Shown: positions 45,371-53,560, counted from the first letter of the stretch. The stretch: 64,000 bases of DNA from Burkholderiales bacterium (GCA_003577305.1 QEVL01000012.1:1-64000), one strand, 5' to 3'. The notes: generated by a model from the sequence alone, not told the origin. Made by a program: numbers and translations.

Positions 45371-46489
45371 GTGCGGCAAGTCACGGCGGCAGCGTCGATC
45401 GCGTTGCTGGCGCTGCTCGCAGGCTGCTCGTCCTGGGGCGACGGGCCGGGCTATTACTGGCAATCGGTGACCGGGCACCTGGCGGTGATGCGCGGGGCGC
45501 GTCCGATCGACGAGTTGCTCGCCGAACCGGGGCTCGATCCGCTGCTGCGCCACAAACTGGCCCTGGTGCTCGATGCCCGCCGGTTCGCCTCCGCGCAGCT
45601 CGCGCTGCCGGCCAATGGCAGCTACACCGGCTACGCCGACCTCGGGCGGCCGTTCGTCGCCTGGAACGTCTTCGCCGCGCCGGAGCTGTCGCTGAAGCTG
45701 AAGGAATGGTGCTTCCCGGTGGCCGGCTGCGTCGGCTATCGCGGCTACTACGATCCGCAGGACGCCGAGCGCTTCGCGGCGCGGCTGCGCGCCGAAGGCT
45801 ACGAGGCCTTCGTGCGCGGCGTGCCCGCGTATTCCACGCTGGGCTGGTTCGACGACCCGGTGCTCAGCAGCTTCGTGCGCTACCCCGACGGCGAGCTCGC
45901 GCGCCTGATCTTCCACGAGCTCGCGCACCAGCTGCTCTACGTGAAGGGCGACACCACCTTCAACGAGTCGTTCGCCACCGCGGTCGAGCAGGCCGGGATG
46001 GAGCGCTGGCTGGCTGCGCGCGAGGCCGCCGGGGCCGATCCGGCGCTGCGCGCCGAGTGGCAGCGCTTCGCCGCCCGGCGCGAGCAGTTCCTCGCGCTGC
46101 TCGAGCGCCACCGGGCGGCGCTCGATGCGGTCTACGCCTCGGATGCGCTCGATGGGGACAAGCGTGCCGCCAAGCGCCGGGCGTTCGCCGCGCTGCGCAG
46201 CGACTACGAGGTCCTGAAGCGCCAGTGGAACGGCTACGCCGGCTACGACCGCTGGTTCGCGCAGCCGCTCACCAACGCGCACCTCGCGTCAGTGGCCACC
46301 TATACCGGGCAGGTTCCGGCGTTCCGGGCACTGCTCGCACGGCAGGGCGGCGATCTGCCCGCCTTCTACGCTGCCGCCCGGCGACTGGGCGAGCTCCCGA
46401 GGGCCGAGCGCGAGCGGGCGCTTGCGGCGCTGACGCAGCCGCAAGCGCACCCGGCCTTGACCCTGCTCATCCCGAAGCCCGGCCGCTGA
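45371..46489 (+). CDS. Predicted aminopeptidase lipoprotein (PF10023-like)
   Basis: A zinc-peptidase-like protein with HExxH (FHELAHQLLYVKG) and a downstream Glu in TTFNESFATAVEQ. The GTG start at 45371 is preferred because it is immediately followed by a lipoprotein signal peptide (RQVTAAASIALLALLAGC). An ATG at 45269 would add 34 Arg/Pro-rich residues before it. It has an exported, membrane-anchored mature part of about 350 residues. The family is annotated as aminopeptidase from sequence only; substrates are unknown. Confidence 0.85.
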   Translation: MRQVTAAASIALLALLAGCSSWGDGPGYYWQSVTGHLAVMRGARPIDELLAEPGLDPLLRHKLALVLDARRFASAQLALPANGSYTGYADLGRPFVAWNVFAAPELSLKLKEWCFPVAGCVGYRGYYDPQDAERFAARLRAEGYEAFVRGVPAYSTLGWFDDPVLSSFVRYPDGELARLIFHELAHQLLYVKGDTTFNESFATAVEQAGMERWLAAREAAGADPALRAEWQRFAARREQFLALLERHRAALDAVYASDALDGDKRAAKRRAFAALRSDYEVLKRQWNGYAGYDRWFAQPLTNAHLASVATYTGQVPAFRALLARQGGDLPAFYAAARRLGELPRAERERALAALTQPQAHPALTLLIPKPGR

Positions 46490-46561
46490 AGGCATAATCG
46501 GCGCCACCCGAGGAGCCGGCGAGGGGCCCGCTCACGGTCTTGCCGCAGCAGAGAGTCGAAC

Positions 46562-48259
46562 ATGGACCGGATCTGGTTGAAGAGCTACCCTCCGAGCGTA
46601 CCCCACGAGATCGATCACCATCGCTATGAATCGGTGGTGCAGATCTTCGACGAGGCATTCGCGAAGTATCGCGATCGCAAGGCTTTCGTCGGCTTCGGCA
46701 AGGAAGTGAGCTACCGCGAGCTCGACGAGCTCTCGAAGTGCGTCGCCGCCTGGCTGCAGTCGCGCGGCCTGCAGAAGGGCGACCGCGTCGCGATCATGAT
46801 GCCCAACATCCTGCAGAACCCGGTGACGATTGCCGCAGTGCTGCGCGCCGGCTACGTCGTGGTGAACGTGAATCCGCTGTACACGCCGCGCGAACTCGAG
46901 CACCAGTTGAAAGACTCGGGTGCACGGGTGATCTTCATTCTCGAGAACTTCGCGACCACGCTGCAGCAGGTGATCGCGCGCACGAAAGTCGAGCACGTGG
47001 TGCTCGCTTCGATGGGCGACCTGCTCGGCTTCGCCAAGGGCACGTTGGTGAACTTCGTCGTTCGTCACGTGAAGAAGATGGTGCCCGCTTTCGAACTCTC
47101 GAACACCACGCGCTTCAACACGGTGCTCGCCGAGGGCGGCCGCCTGCCGCTCGAGCCGGCCGTGCTGACGCACGAAGACGTCGCGTTCCTGCAGTACACC
47201 GGCGGCACCACCGGCCTGGCCAAGGGCGCCACGCTGGTTCATCGCAACATCGTCGCCAACGTGCTGCAGGCCGAGGCCTGGATCCAGCCGGCGCTCACCA
47301 ACCCGAAGAAGGGGCCGCCGCCCGAGCAGCTCATCTGGGTCTGCGCGCTGCCGCTCTACCACATCTTCGCGCTCACGGCCTGCTACCTGATCGGCACGCG
47401 GCTCGGAGGCCTGAACATCCTCATTCCCAATCCGCGCGACCAGGCGGCGCTGATCAAGGAGGTCCGGCCGTACAGGTTCAACCTGTTCCCCGCGGTGAAC
47501 ACGCTGTTCAACGCGCTGGCCAACAATGCCGAGTTCGCGAAGCTCGATTTCTCGCAGCTGCGCGTGTCGCTCGGCGGCGGCATGGCGGTGCAGGAAGCGG
47601 TCGCGAAGAAGTGGCTCGCGGTCACCGGCTGTCCGATCTGCGAGGCCTACGGCCTGTCGGAGACTTCGCCTGCGGCCACCGGCAACCCCACCGACACCGA
47701 TGCGTTCAGCGGGACGATCGGCCTGCCGTTCCCGTCGACCGACGTCGCGATCCTCGACGACGACGGCAAGCCGGTGCCGATCGGCGAGCGCGGCGAAATC
47801 GCGATCCGCGGCCCGCAGGTGATGACCGGTTACTGGAACCAGCCCGGCGAGACCGCGAAGGTCATGACTCCCGACGGCTTCTTCAAGACGGGCGACATCG
47901 GCATCATGGACGAGCGTGGCTATACGCGCATCGTCGACCGCAAGAAGGACATGATCCTGGTCTCGGGCTTCAACGTGTACCCCAACGAGATCGAGGGCGT
48001 GGTCGCGAACCACCCGGGGGTGCTCGAAGTGGCGGCGGTGGGCGTGCCCGACCCGAACTCGGGCGAGGCGGTGAAGCTCTTCGTGGTGAAGAAGGACGAG
48101 AGCCTCACCGAGCGCGACCTGATGCAGTACTGCGCCGAGAACCTCACCGGCTACAAGAAGCCGAAGTACATCGAATTCCGCGTCGAGTTGCCGAAGACCA
48201 ACGTGGGCAAGATCCTGCGCCGCGAACTGCGCGACGAGGCGCTGAAGAAGGCTGCGTAG
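46562..48259 (+). CDS. fadD: Long-chain fatty acid-CoA ligase
   Basis: A 565-residue FadD: opening MDRIWLKSYPPSVPHEID typical of proteobacterial FadD, P-loop YTGGTTGLAKGATL, EAYGLSETSPAAT, GFFKTGDIGIMDERGYTRIVDRKKDMILVSGFNVYPNEIE (the fatty acyl-CoA synthetase signature) and the C-terminal Lys in LPKTNVGKILRRELRDE. It activates fatty acids at the membrane for beta-oxidation. It stands alone; the convergent ligase gene ends 12 bases away. Confidence 0.95.
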   Translation: MDRIWLKSYPPSVPHEIDHHRYESVVQIFDEAFAKYRDRKAFVGFGKEVSYRELDELSKCVAAWLQSRGLQKGDRVAIMMPNILQNPVTIAAVLRAGYVVVNVNPLYTPRELEHQLKDSGARVIFILENFATTLQQVIARTKVEHVVLASMGDLLGFAKGTLVNFVVRHVKKMVPAFELSNTTRFNTVLAEGGRLPLEPAVLTHEDVAFLQYTGGTTGLAKGATLVHRNIVANVLQAEAWIQPALTNPKKGPPPEQLIWVCALPLYHIFALTACYLIGTRLGGLNILIPNPRDQAALIKEVRPYRFNLFPAVNTLFNALANNAEFAKLDFSQLRVSLGGGMAVQEAVAKKWLAVTGCPICEAYGLSETSPAATGNPTDTDAFSGTIGLPFPSTDVAILDDDGKPVPIGERGEIAIRGPQVMTGYWNQPGETAKVMTPDGFFKTGDIGIMDERGYTRIVDRKKDMILVSGFNVYPNEIEGVVANHPGVLEVAAVGVPDPNSGEAVKLFVVKKDESLTERDLMQYCAENLTGYKKPKYIEFRVELPKTNVGKILRRELRDEALKKAA

Positions 48260-48271
48260 CGGCCGGCCGGG

Positions 48272-49900
48272 TCAGCCGCCCGCGCGCAGCCGGAAGCGCT
48301 GCAGCTTGCCGGTCTCGGTGCGCGGCAGCGATTCGCGGAATTCCACCGCGCGCGGATACTTGTACGGCGCGATCGTCTGCTTGACGAACTCCTGCAGCGT
48401 CGCGGCCATCGCAGCGTCCGCTTCGTAACCCGGCTCGAGCACCACGAAGGCCTTCACGATCTGTCCGCGCTCCTCGTCGGGCACGCCGATCACGCCGCAC
48501 TCGGCCACGGCTTCGTGCAGCATCAGCGCGGCCTCCACCTCGGGCCCCGCGATGTTGTAGCCGCCCGAGACGATCATGTCGTCCGAGCGCGCCTGGTAGT
48601 AGAAGTAGCCGTCGGCATCCATCGTGAAGGTGTCACCGGGCAGGTTCCAGCCCTTCTTCACGTAATCGGGCTGGCGCGCGTCCGCGAGGTAGCGGCAGCC
48701 GGTGGGCCCTTTCACCGCGAGCTTGCCCGCCGTACCGGGCGGCAGTTCGTTCATCTCGGCGTCGACGACGCGCGCTTCGTAGCCCGGCACCGGTTTGCCG
48801 ATCGCGCCGCGACGCACGGCCTCGGGCGGCGACGAGATGAAGATGTGGATCATCTCGGTCGAGCCGATGCCGTCGATGATCTCGATGCCGGTCGCCTGTT
48901 TCCAGAGCTGGCGCGTGGCGTCGGGCAACGCCTCGCCGGCCGACACGCACTTCGCGAGCGACGACAGGTCGAAGCGATGCGCGAGTGCCGCCATCTGCCG
49001 GTACATCGTCGGCGCGGTGAACAGCACGCTCGCGCGATGGCGCTCGATCGCCCCGAGCAGCGTCTCGGGCGTGCCGCGTTCGAGCAGCACCACCGAGGCG
49101 CCCACGCGCATCGGAAAGCACAGCATGCCGCCCAGCCCGAACGTGAAGGCGAGCGGCGGCGTGCCGCAGAAGACGTCGTCGGGGCCGGGACGCAGCACGT
49201 GGCGCGGGAACAGGTCGCACATCGCGACGATGTCGCGGTGAAAGTGCATCGTGCCTTTCGGCGTGCCGGTGGTGCCCGAAGTGAATGCGATCAGCGCGAC
49301 GTCGTCCTGCGCGGTGTCGCAGGCCGCGAAGCGTGTCGGCATCGCCGGAAGGTGGGTCTCCAGCGCGTCGGGCGCGCCGCTGCCGTCGTTGAAGAACATC
49401 GCCTGCTTCAGTGTTTCCCGGGCCGACGGGCTCTCGCGCATCAGCGCGTCGAGTTCGTCGCGCAACTGCAGGTCGCACAGGGCTGCGGCCACCTTCGCCC
49501 TGGCGACCACCGGCGCGAGGTCTTTCGCGCGCAGCAGCGGCATCGTCGGCACCGCCACCAGCCCGGCCTTGATCGTGGCGAGCAGACAGGCCGCCATCAT
49601 CGGGTTGTTCGTGCCGCGCAGCAGCACCCGGTTGCCCGGCACCAGCCCCATGCGTTCGCGCAGCGCGTGTGCGATCTGGTTGACCCGCACGTAGAGCTGG
49701 TAATAGGTGCAGGCCGCATCGTCGGTGCGCAGCGCGATCGCGTCACCGAAGCCGCGCTCGACCATCCGGTCGAGCAGTTCCGCCGCGGCATTCAGTCGAG
49801 CCGGATACTGCGTGTCGGCAGACTGCGGCAGCTCCGGCCATTGCTCCGGCGGCGGCAGGTTGTCGCGGGCGAAGGTGTCGACGTGCGCGGACGGGTGCAT
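48272..49900 (-). CDS. 2-aminobenzoate/benzoate-CoA ligase family protein
   Basis: A 542-residue ANL ligase of the benzoate-CoA ligase branch. It begins HVDTFARDNLPPPEQWPEL, characteristic of 2-aminobenzoate-CoA ligases. P-loop is FTSGTTGTPKGTMHFH, then GSTEMIHIFIS, the hinge YQARSDDMIVSGGYNIAGPEVE and the terminal Lys in LPRTETGKLQRFRLR. It would make 2-aminobenzoyl-CoA from anthranilate, the same compound formed at the end of the indoleacetate route encoded at 4-30 kb. It lies downstream of the MarR gene in the same direction with 70 bases between. No 2-aminobenzoyl-CoA monooxygenase/reductase or reductive dearomatisation genes are in the window. Confidence 0.87.
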   Translation of the reverse strand: MHPSAHVDTFARDNLPPPEQWPELPQSADTQYPARLNAAAELLDRMVERGFGDAIALRTDDAACTYYQLYVRVNQIAHALRERMGLVPGNRVLLRGTNNPMMAACLLATIKAGLVAVPTMPLLRAKDLAPVVARAKVAAALCDLQLRDELDALMRESPSARETLKQAMFFNDGSGAPDALETHLPAMPTRFAACDTAQDDVALIAFTSGTTGTPKGTMHFHRDIVAMCDLFPRHVLRPGPDDVFCGTPPLAFTFGLGGMLCFPMRVGASVVLLERGTPETLLGAIERHRASVLFTAPTMYRQMAALAHRFDLSSLAKCVSAGEALPDATRQLWKQATGIEIIDGIGSTEMIHIFISSPPEAVRRGAIGKPVPGYEARVVDAEMNELPPGTAGKLAVKGPTGCRYLADARQPDYVKKGWNLPGDTFTMDADGYFYYQARSDDMIVSGGYNIAGPEVEAALMLHEAVAECGVIGVPDEERGQIVKAFVVLEPGYEADAAMAATLQEFVKQTIAPYKYPRAVEFRESLPRTETGKLQRFRLRAGG

Positions 49901-49970
49901 CGCGGTCTCCGGGTTCCGGTGGGTTCCTGTCGGCGATCGTATCGTGCGGGCCGTTCGGTTGGCAGCGTTT

Positions 49971-50534
49971 TCACGGAAGGCTTGCGTGCGGGCTGGCAGC
50001 CCGCGAACGGCGGCTCCCCGGCGATCGCTTCGCGGCCCGATGCTTCGCCGCGACCAGGTGCGGCTTGAGCCTGCCGAGCAGCGTGAGCAACTGGCGCTGC
50101 TCGTCGTGCGAGAGCACCTCGAACAGCGAGACGACTCGCCGTTCGTGTCCTGCGGCCATCTCGGCGAAGCGCTTGCGCCCGGCAGCGGAGAGCCTGAGCC
50201 GGATCGCGCGACGATCGTCGCTCACCGGCTCGCGCCGCAGCAGTCCCTCGGTCTCGAGCTGATCGGCGAGCGCCGTGATGTTGCCGCCGGTCACCATCAA
50301 CCGCTGCGACAACTCGCTCATGCGCAGCCCCTGCGGGTGCCGTTCGAGTTGTGCGAGCAGGTCGAACCGCGGCAGTGTCGACTCGAACTCGCTGCGCAGG
50401 ATCTGTCGCACCGACGCTTCGATCAGGCTGGTGCAGGTGAGCAGCCGCAGCCACAGCCGCAGCGCGGTGTGGTCGTGCGCCTGCAGCCGGGTTTCGTGAT
50501 CGAGCGGCGAGGGTGGGGTGTCGGGTGCGGACAT
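49971..50534 (-). CDS. MarR-family transcriptional regulator
   Basis: A 187-residue MarR protein: helices around LRLWLRLLTCTSLIEASV, winged HTH (LERHPQGLRMSELSQRLMVTGGNITALADQLETEGLLRREP, wing SDDRRAIRLRLSAAGRKRF) and a basic C-terminal tail. It precedes the 2-aminobenzoate-CoA ligase gene, an arrangement typical of MarR repressors relieved by aryl-CoA or aryl acids. The promoter -10 ends 6 bases before the ATG, so the message is probably leaderless. A TTGAA-N10-TTCAA repeat overlaps the -35 box. Confidence 0.9.
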   Translation of the reverse strand: MSAPDTPPSPLDHETRLQAHDHTALRLWLRLLTCTSLIEASVRQILRSEFESTLPRFDLLAQLERHPQGLRMSELSQRLMVTGGNITALADQLETEGLLRREPVSDDRRAIRLRLSAAGRKRFAEMAAGHERRVVSLFEVLSHDEQRQLLTLLGRLKPHLVAAKHRAAKRSPGSRRSRAASPHASLP

Positions 50535-50540
50535 CTGCCC

Positions 50541-50569
50541 AGTTTAGGATTGAACAGTTGTCACTTCAA
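50541..50569 (-). promoter_or_regulatory. Promoter and operator of the MarR/ligase pair
   Basis: On the minus strand: -35 TTGAAG (50569-50564), 17-base spacer, -10 TAAACT (50546-50541). The start point predicted seven bases on is the A of the ATG at 50534. An inverted repeat TTGAA (50550-50554) / TTCAA (50565-50569) spans the spacer and -35 box, well placed for autorepression by MarR. Confidence 0.6.
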
Positions 50570-50602
50570 ACAATCCCGCCTGGAATGCCCCAGCGCACGC
50601 GC

Positions 50603-50634
50603 AAAAAAAAAACGCCGGGTTGCCCCGGCGTTTT
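50603..50634 (-). terminator. Rho-independent terminator after the porin gene
   Basis: Read on the minus strand, AAAACGCCGGG pairs with CCCGGCGTTTT around a 4-base loop, followed by a long T tract (the A run at 50603-50610). It lies about 40 bases after the porin stop. Confidence 0.9.
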
Positions 50635-50647
50635 CAGCTCTGATACC

Positions 50648-50667
50648 CGGCCGGCAATTGCCGGCCG
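50648..50667. repeat. Perfect 20-bp palindrome between porin stop and terminator
   Basis: CGGCCGGCAATTGCCGGCCG is a perfect 20-bp palindrome 4 bases after the end of the porin gene. It would form a very stable hairpin in the porin 3' UTR just before the terminator, probably protecting the message from 3' exonucleases. A protein-binding role is possible. Confidence 0.75.
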
Positions 50668-50671
50668 ACGA

Positions 50672-51748
50672 TCAGAACGCGTGACGCAGACCGATGTACC
50701 ACTGGCCCATGTCCTGGCCAGCGGTCGGGGCCGGATGGCCACCCAGCGCGCCCATGGTAAACAGCGCGTAGTTGGCATTGGCGTCGTTCTTCAGCTGGGC
50801 GTACGAGACGCCGAGCGACGTGCGCTTCGACAGGGGGTAGTCGTAGCCGACCGCGAACATCTTCGCGCCCGTGTCGCTGATCGTGCTGGCCGCCTTCACG
50901 TCACGCGCCTGGGTGTAGGTGAAAAGCACCGTGCCCGGGCCGAGCTTGGCAGTGACCGGCAGCGACCAGGCGCCGCGCTTGAAGTCGGTGGCACCCTTCT
51001 GCTTCGAGTCATCCCAGGTCAGGCCGACCTTGAACATCCCGAAGTCGTAGCTGCCATACAGGCGCCATGCCTGCTGGCCATCGTTCGTCGGCAGGCCTTC
51101 GTAGTCGGCATCCCAGTAGGCGCCGCCCACCGCGATCGGGCCGCTCTTCCACGCCAGGTCGAGCGACCAGGCCTCGCCCTTGGCCGGATCGTCGATGGCG
51201 CCGTCGTTGCCCTGGAAGTTGAACGAGTAGGTGACGCCACCGCTCAAGCCACCCATCGCCGGCATGTCGTAGCGAATCACGTTGGCCGAGCGCGAGGCAT
51301 TCGCGATGGCAGGACCGCCCGCGAGACCGCCGACCCAGCTCAGGATCGAGATGTTCGAGTGCTGCAGCGCCACCGCGCGGCCGCCGAACTCGTCGGTACC
51401 GAAATAGTAGTAGGTGTCGAGACGGCCGAGGCGAACCGAGCCGAAGCCTCCGGCGACGCCGACGAACGCGTTTCCGCTGGCGAGTGCGCCGCCACTTTCG
51501 TCCGGCCGGAAACGCGAGTCGATCATGAAGATGCCCTTCATGCCGCCGCCGAGGTCGTCGGAGCCGCTGATGATGAAGCGCGATGAACCGTCGTCGATGC
51601 TCGTGCCGCTGCCGGTGACGCCGCCGTCGGAAATCTTGGTGTTCGCGATACCGAGCTTGACGTTGCCGGACAGCGTCACGTTCGCCTGCGCGAACGCGGC
51701 CGCCGGCAGCGCTGCCGCGACGGCCACTGCGAGAAGCGATTTCTTCAT
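50672..51748 (-). CDS. Outer-membrane porin (OmpC-type, betaproteobacterial)
   Basis: A 358-residue trimeric-porin-like protein. Signal peptide MKKSLLAVAVAAALPAAAFAQ, then NVTLSGNVKLGIANTK and the typical SRFIISGSDDLGGGMKGIF and GFGSVRLGRLDT segments; many alternating beta strands follow and it ends YIGLRHAF with the C-terminal Phe needed for BAM-mediated insertion. Strong ribosome site AGGAGAA. Base composition is less GC-biased at third positions than neighbours, usual for highly expressed porins. It takes up small hydrophilic solutes non-specifically. Confidence 0.93.
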   Translation of the reverse strand: MKKSLLAVAVAAALPAAAFAQANVTLSGNVKLGIANTKISDGGVTGSGTSIDDGSSRFIISGSDDLGGGMKGIFMIDSRFRPDESGGALASGNAFVGVAGGFGSVRLGRLDTYYYFGTDEFGGRAVALQHSNISILSWVGGLAGGPAIANASRSANVIRYDMPAMGGLSGGVTYSFNFQGNDGAIDDPAKGEAWSLDLAWKSGPIAVGGAYWDADYEGLPTNDGQQAWRLYGSYDFGMFKVGLTWDDSKQKGATDFKRGAWSLPVTAKLGPGTVLFTYTQARDVKAASTISDTGAKMFAVGYDYPLSKRTSLGVSYAQLKNDANANYALFTMGALGGHPAPTAGQDMGQWYIGLRHAF

Positions 51749-51842
51749 TGAAAGTTCTCCTGGGTTGAAATCAATCGACGGCCTCCGCGCCGCCGCAACT
51801 CCCCGAAGCGGCTGGTGGGCCTTCCCCGGTCAGAAGTCCTGT

Positions 51843-51871
51843 GTATTCTCGCCAAATTCGGGTGGGGGGCA
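51843..51871 (-). promoter_or_regulatory. Candidate promoter of the porin gene
   Basis: TTGCCC (51871-51866) and AGAATA (51848-51843) are 17 bases apart on the minus strand, giving a 5' untranslated leader of roughly 85-90 bases before the porin ATG. Such leaders are often targets of small RNAs in porin genes. The match is moderate. The rest of the 263-base gap to coq7 shows no gene. Confidence 0.4.
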
Positions 51872-52011
51872 AAGCCGGCGGGCGTTCGTTCGTTGTTTTT
51901 TCGGTATGCTGTCGCTCTCGAGCAACAGTCGGGGGTGGCTGGCCAGCGGGTCTTCCAGAGCGGCGCACGCTGCATGGCCGATTCCTCACGCTGCAGCCGA
52001 AGAGGATGCAC

Positions 52012-52662
52012 ATGCCGGAGGACTTCCGTCGCCACAGTTCCGTCGATCGGCTGCTTTCCGGGGCCGGTCGGGCACTGGCCACGCTGAGCGGCGTGGCGCC
52101 GGCCGTACGCGCGATGCCGGTGGCCGGCGGTGATCCGGCCGAGCCGGCCGACCCGGCCGAGCGCCGGCTGTCGGGGGCGCTGATGCGGGTCAACCACGTC
52201 GGGGAGATCTGCGCGCAGGCCCTCTACGAGGGCCAGGCCGCAGCCACCGCTGATCCGCGTCTGGCCGGCGAGTTCCGGCAGGCGGCGCGCGAGGAGGGCG
52301 ACCATCTCGCCTGGACGCGCGAGCGATTGCGTGAACTCGACGCGCGGCCGTCGGTGCTCAATCCGCTGTGGTACGGCGGGGCGTTGCTGCTCGGCCTGCT
52401 CGCCGGCCGGGCCGGTGACCGGCTCAGCCTCGGCTTCATGGCCGAGACCGAGCGGCAGGTGGAAGCTCATCTGGCCGGCCACCTCGAGCGGTTGCCGGCC
52501 TCCGACCTGCGCTCGCGCGCGATCGTGGTGGCAATGAAAGACGACGAGATCCGCCATGCGCAGAACGCGCTTCGGCTGGGCGGCGCCGAGTTGCCGGCGC
52601 CCGTGCGCGCGGCAATGCGCGCCGCCGCGAAAGTGATGACGACGACCGCGCATCACATATGA
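52012..52662 (+). CDS. coq7: 2-polyprenyl-3-methyl-6-methoxy-1,4-benzoquinone monooxygenase
   Basis: A 216-residue Coq7 diiron hydroxylase for ubiquinone synthesis. Iron ligands appear as two repeats: VNHVGEICAQALYEGQ with AREEGDHLAWTRERL, and GFMAETERQVEAHL with MKDDEIRHAQNA (E-x-x-H motifs). The start at 52012 is chosen for AGAGG six bases upstream; an in-frame ATG two codons earlier is too close to it. The reaction needs oxygen, so the organism also makes ubiquinone aerobically. Confidence 0.93.
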   Translation: MPEDFRRHSSVDRLLSGAGRALATLSGVAPAVRAMPVAGGDPAEPADPAERRLSGALMRVNHVGEICAQALYEGQAAATADPRLAGEFRQAAREEGDHLAWTRERLRELDARPSVLNPLWYGGALLLGLLAGRAGDRLSLGFMAETERQVEAHLAGHLERLPASDLRSRAIVVAMKDDEIRHAQNALRLGGAELPAPVRAAMRAAAKVMTTTAHHI

Positions 52663-52667
52663 AGGGA

Positions 52668-53090
52668 TCAATCCTCGACGATCTTCCAGTCGTGCGTCAG
52701 TTCGGCCGTCTTGCCGAGCATGATCGAGGCCGAGCAGTACTTGTCGTGCGAGAGCCTGATCGCCCGCTCGACCACGTTCGGTTTGAGGGCGCGTCCGCGC
52801 ACCACGAAGTGGAAGTGGATGCGGGTGAAGACTTTCGGATCGGCTTCCGCGCGCTCGGCGCGAAGCTGCACTTCGCAGCCGCGCACGTCCTGGCCACTGC
52901 GGCTGAGGATCACCACCACGTCGGAAGCAGTGCAGCCACCCGCGCCCAGCAGCACCATTTCCATCGGGCGCGGGCCGAGGTTGCGTCCCCCCACGTCGGG
53001 AGCGCCGTCCATCACCAGTGCGTGCCCGCTGCCGGTCTCGGCGACGAAGCTCATGCCGCCCGGGCCGGTCCATTTCACCGCGCACTCCAT
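52668..53090 (-). CDS. OsmC family protein
   Basis: A 140-residue OsmC/YhfA-type protein. The two redox-active cysteines are in LLGAGGCTASDVVVIL and SHDKYCSASIML, the positions of the peroxidatic and resolving Cys in OsmC/Ohr. The start MECAVKWTGPGGMSF at 53090 matches the family; the frame remains open further upstream, but that part is not OsmC-like. It is convergent with coq7. Probable thiol-dependent organic hydroperoxide reduction. Confidence 0.9.
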   Translation of the reverse strand: MECAVKWTGPGGMSFVAETGSGHALVMDGAPDVGGRNLGPRPMEMVLLGAGGCTASDVVVILSRSGQDVRGCEVQLRAERAEADPKVFTRIHFHFVVRGRALKPNVVERAIRLSHDKYCSASIMLGKTAELTHDWKIVED

Positions 53091-53350
53091 TGCCGCTCCT
53101 GTTGGTTGCCGCTGCCCGGCGATTGTAGTGCCGGGGCTGGCGGCGCTGCATTGCGCAGCTTCTTGATGCGCCGCCGCAACAGCGCATCGGCGCCGATATC
53201 GGTTGGAGGGTCTTCCAGAGATCCGGGGCAAGCTGCTCCACAGCTTGTAGTTACCGTGAAACATTCCATATTTCAGGTACTTGCAGATCGTGCACGGCAG
53301 GTCATGCCAGGGTTGGGAGGGCACTCGCCCAATGCGGGCCGCACAGCATC
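53091..53350. other. Intergenic stretch with possible gene remnant
   Basis: No intact gene is seen between OsmC and the small RNA at 53386. On the minus strand one frame reads a non-random-looking peptide (LPCTICKYLKYGMFHGNYKL near 53320-53240). A second frame then takes over (LEDPPTDIGADALLRRRIKKL near 53220-53160). This could be a small gene broken by a frameshift, or chance. A 7-bp hairpin CAAGCTG-ctcca-CAGCTTG lies at 53228-53246. Confidence 0.25.
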
Positions 53351-53379
53351 TTGCAATGCACAATCAGGTTCGCTATACT
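53351..53379 (+). promoter_or_regulatory. Sigma70-type promoter of the small RNA at 53386
   Basis: TTGCAA (53351-53356), a 17-base spacer and TATACT (53374-53379). The predicted start, about seven bases on, coincides with the TGTCTCCTCC start shared with the copy at 2164. Confidence 0.75.
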
Positions 53380-53385
53380 TTGCTT

Positions 53386-53449
53386 TGTCTCCTCCACCCT
53401 CCTCCTTTGGTGGATTCAGCCCGGACCTTCGCGTCCGGGCTTCTTTTTT
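53386..53449 (+). ncRNA. Tandem-hairpin small RNA with CUCCUCC loop (copy 2)
   Basis: It begins TGTCTCCTCC, then hairpin TCCACC-(ctcctccttt)-GGTGGA (53393-53414), whose 10-base loop exposes CUCCUCC. A terminator hairpin AGCCCGGAC/GTCCGGGCT (53418-53441) and T tract follow. The exposed pyrimidine motif is complementary to Shine-Dalgarno sequences. It has its own promoter and no ORF. Sequence start, the GTGGATT-AGCCCG junction and the TTTTTTGG end are shared with the element at 2164-2221, so the two are likely paralogous. Expected product about 64 nt. Confidence 0.75.
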
Positions 53450-53560
53450 GGTTCGTCACGACGGGTTCGCCGAACCGGGGCGAGAGACCATGGATGCCCC
53501 GCAGCTTGCCCGGACCGGTGCCCGAGCGAGTTCTCCCGCGTACTGGCTGCGCACGGGCCT

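Noticed and set aside
51949-53221. Repeated 13-mer GGGTCTTCCAGAG near 51950 and 53210
   Set aside because: Short, no extended similarity around either copy; treated as chance.
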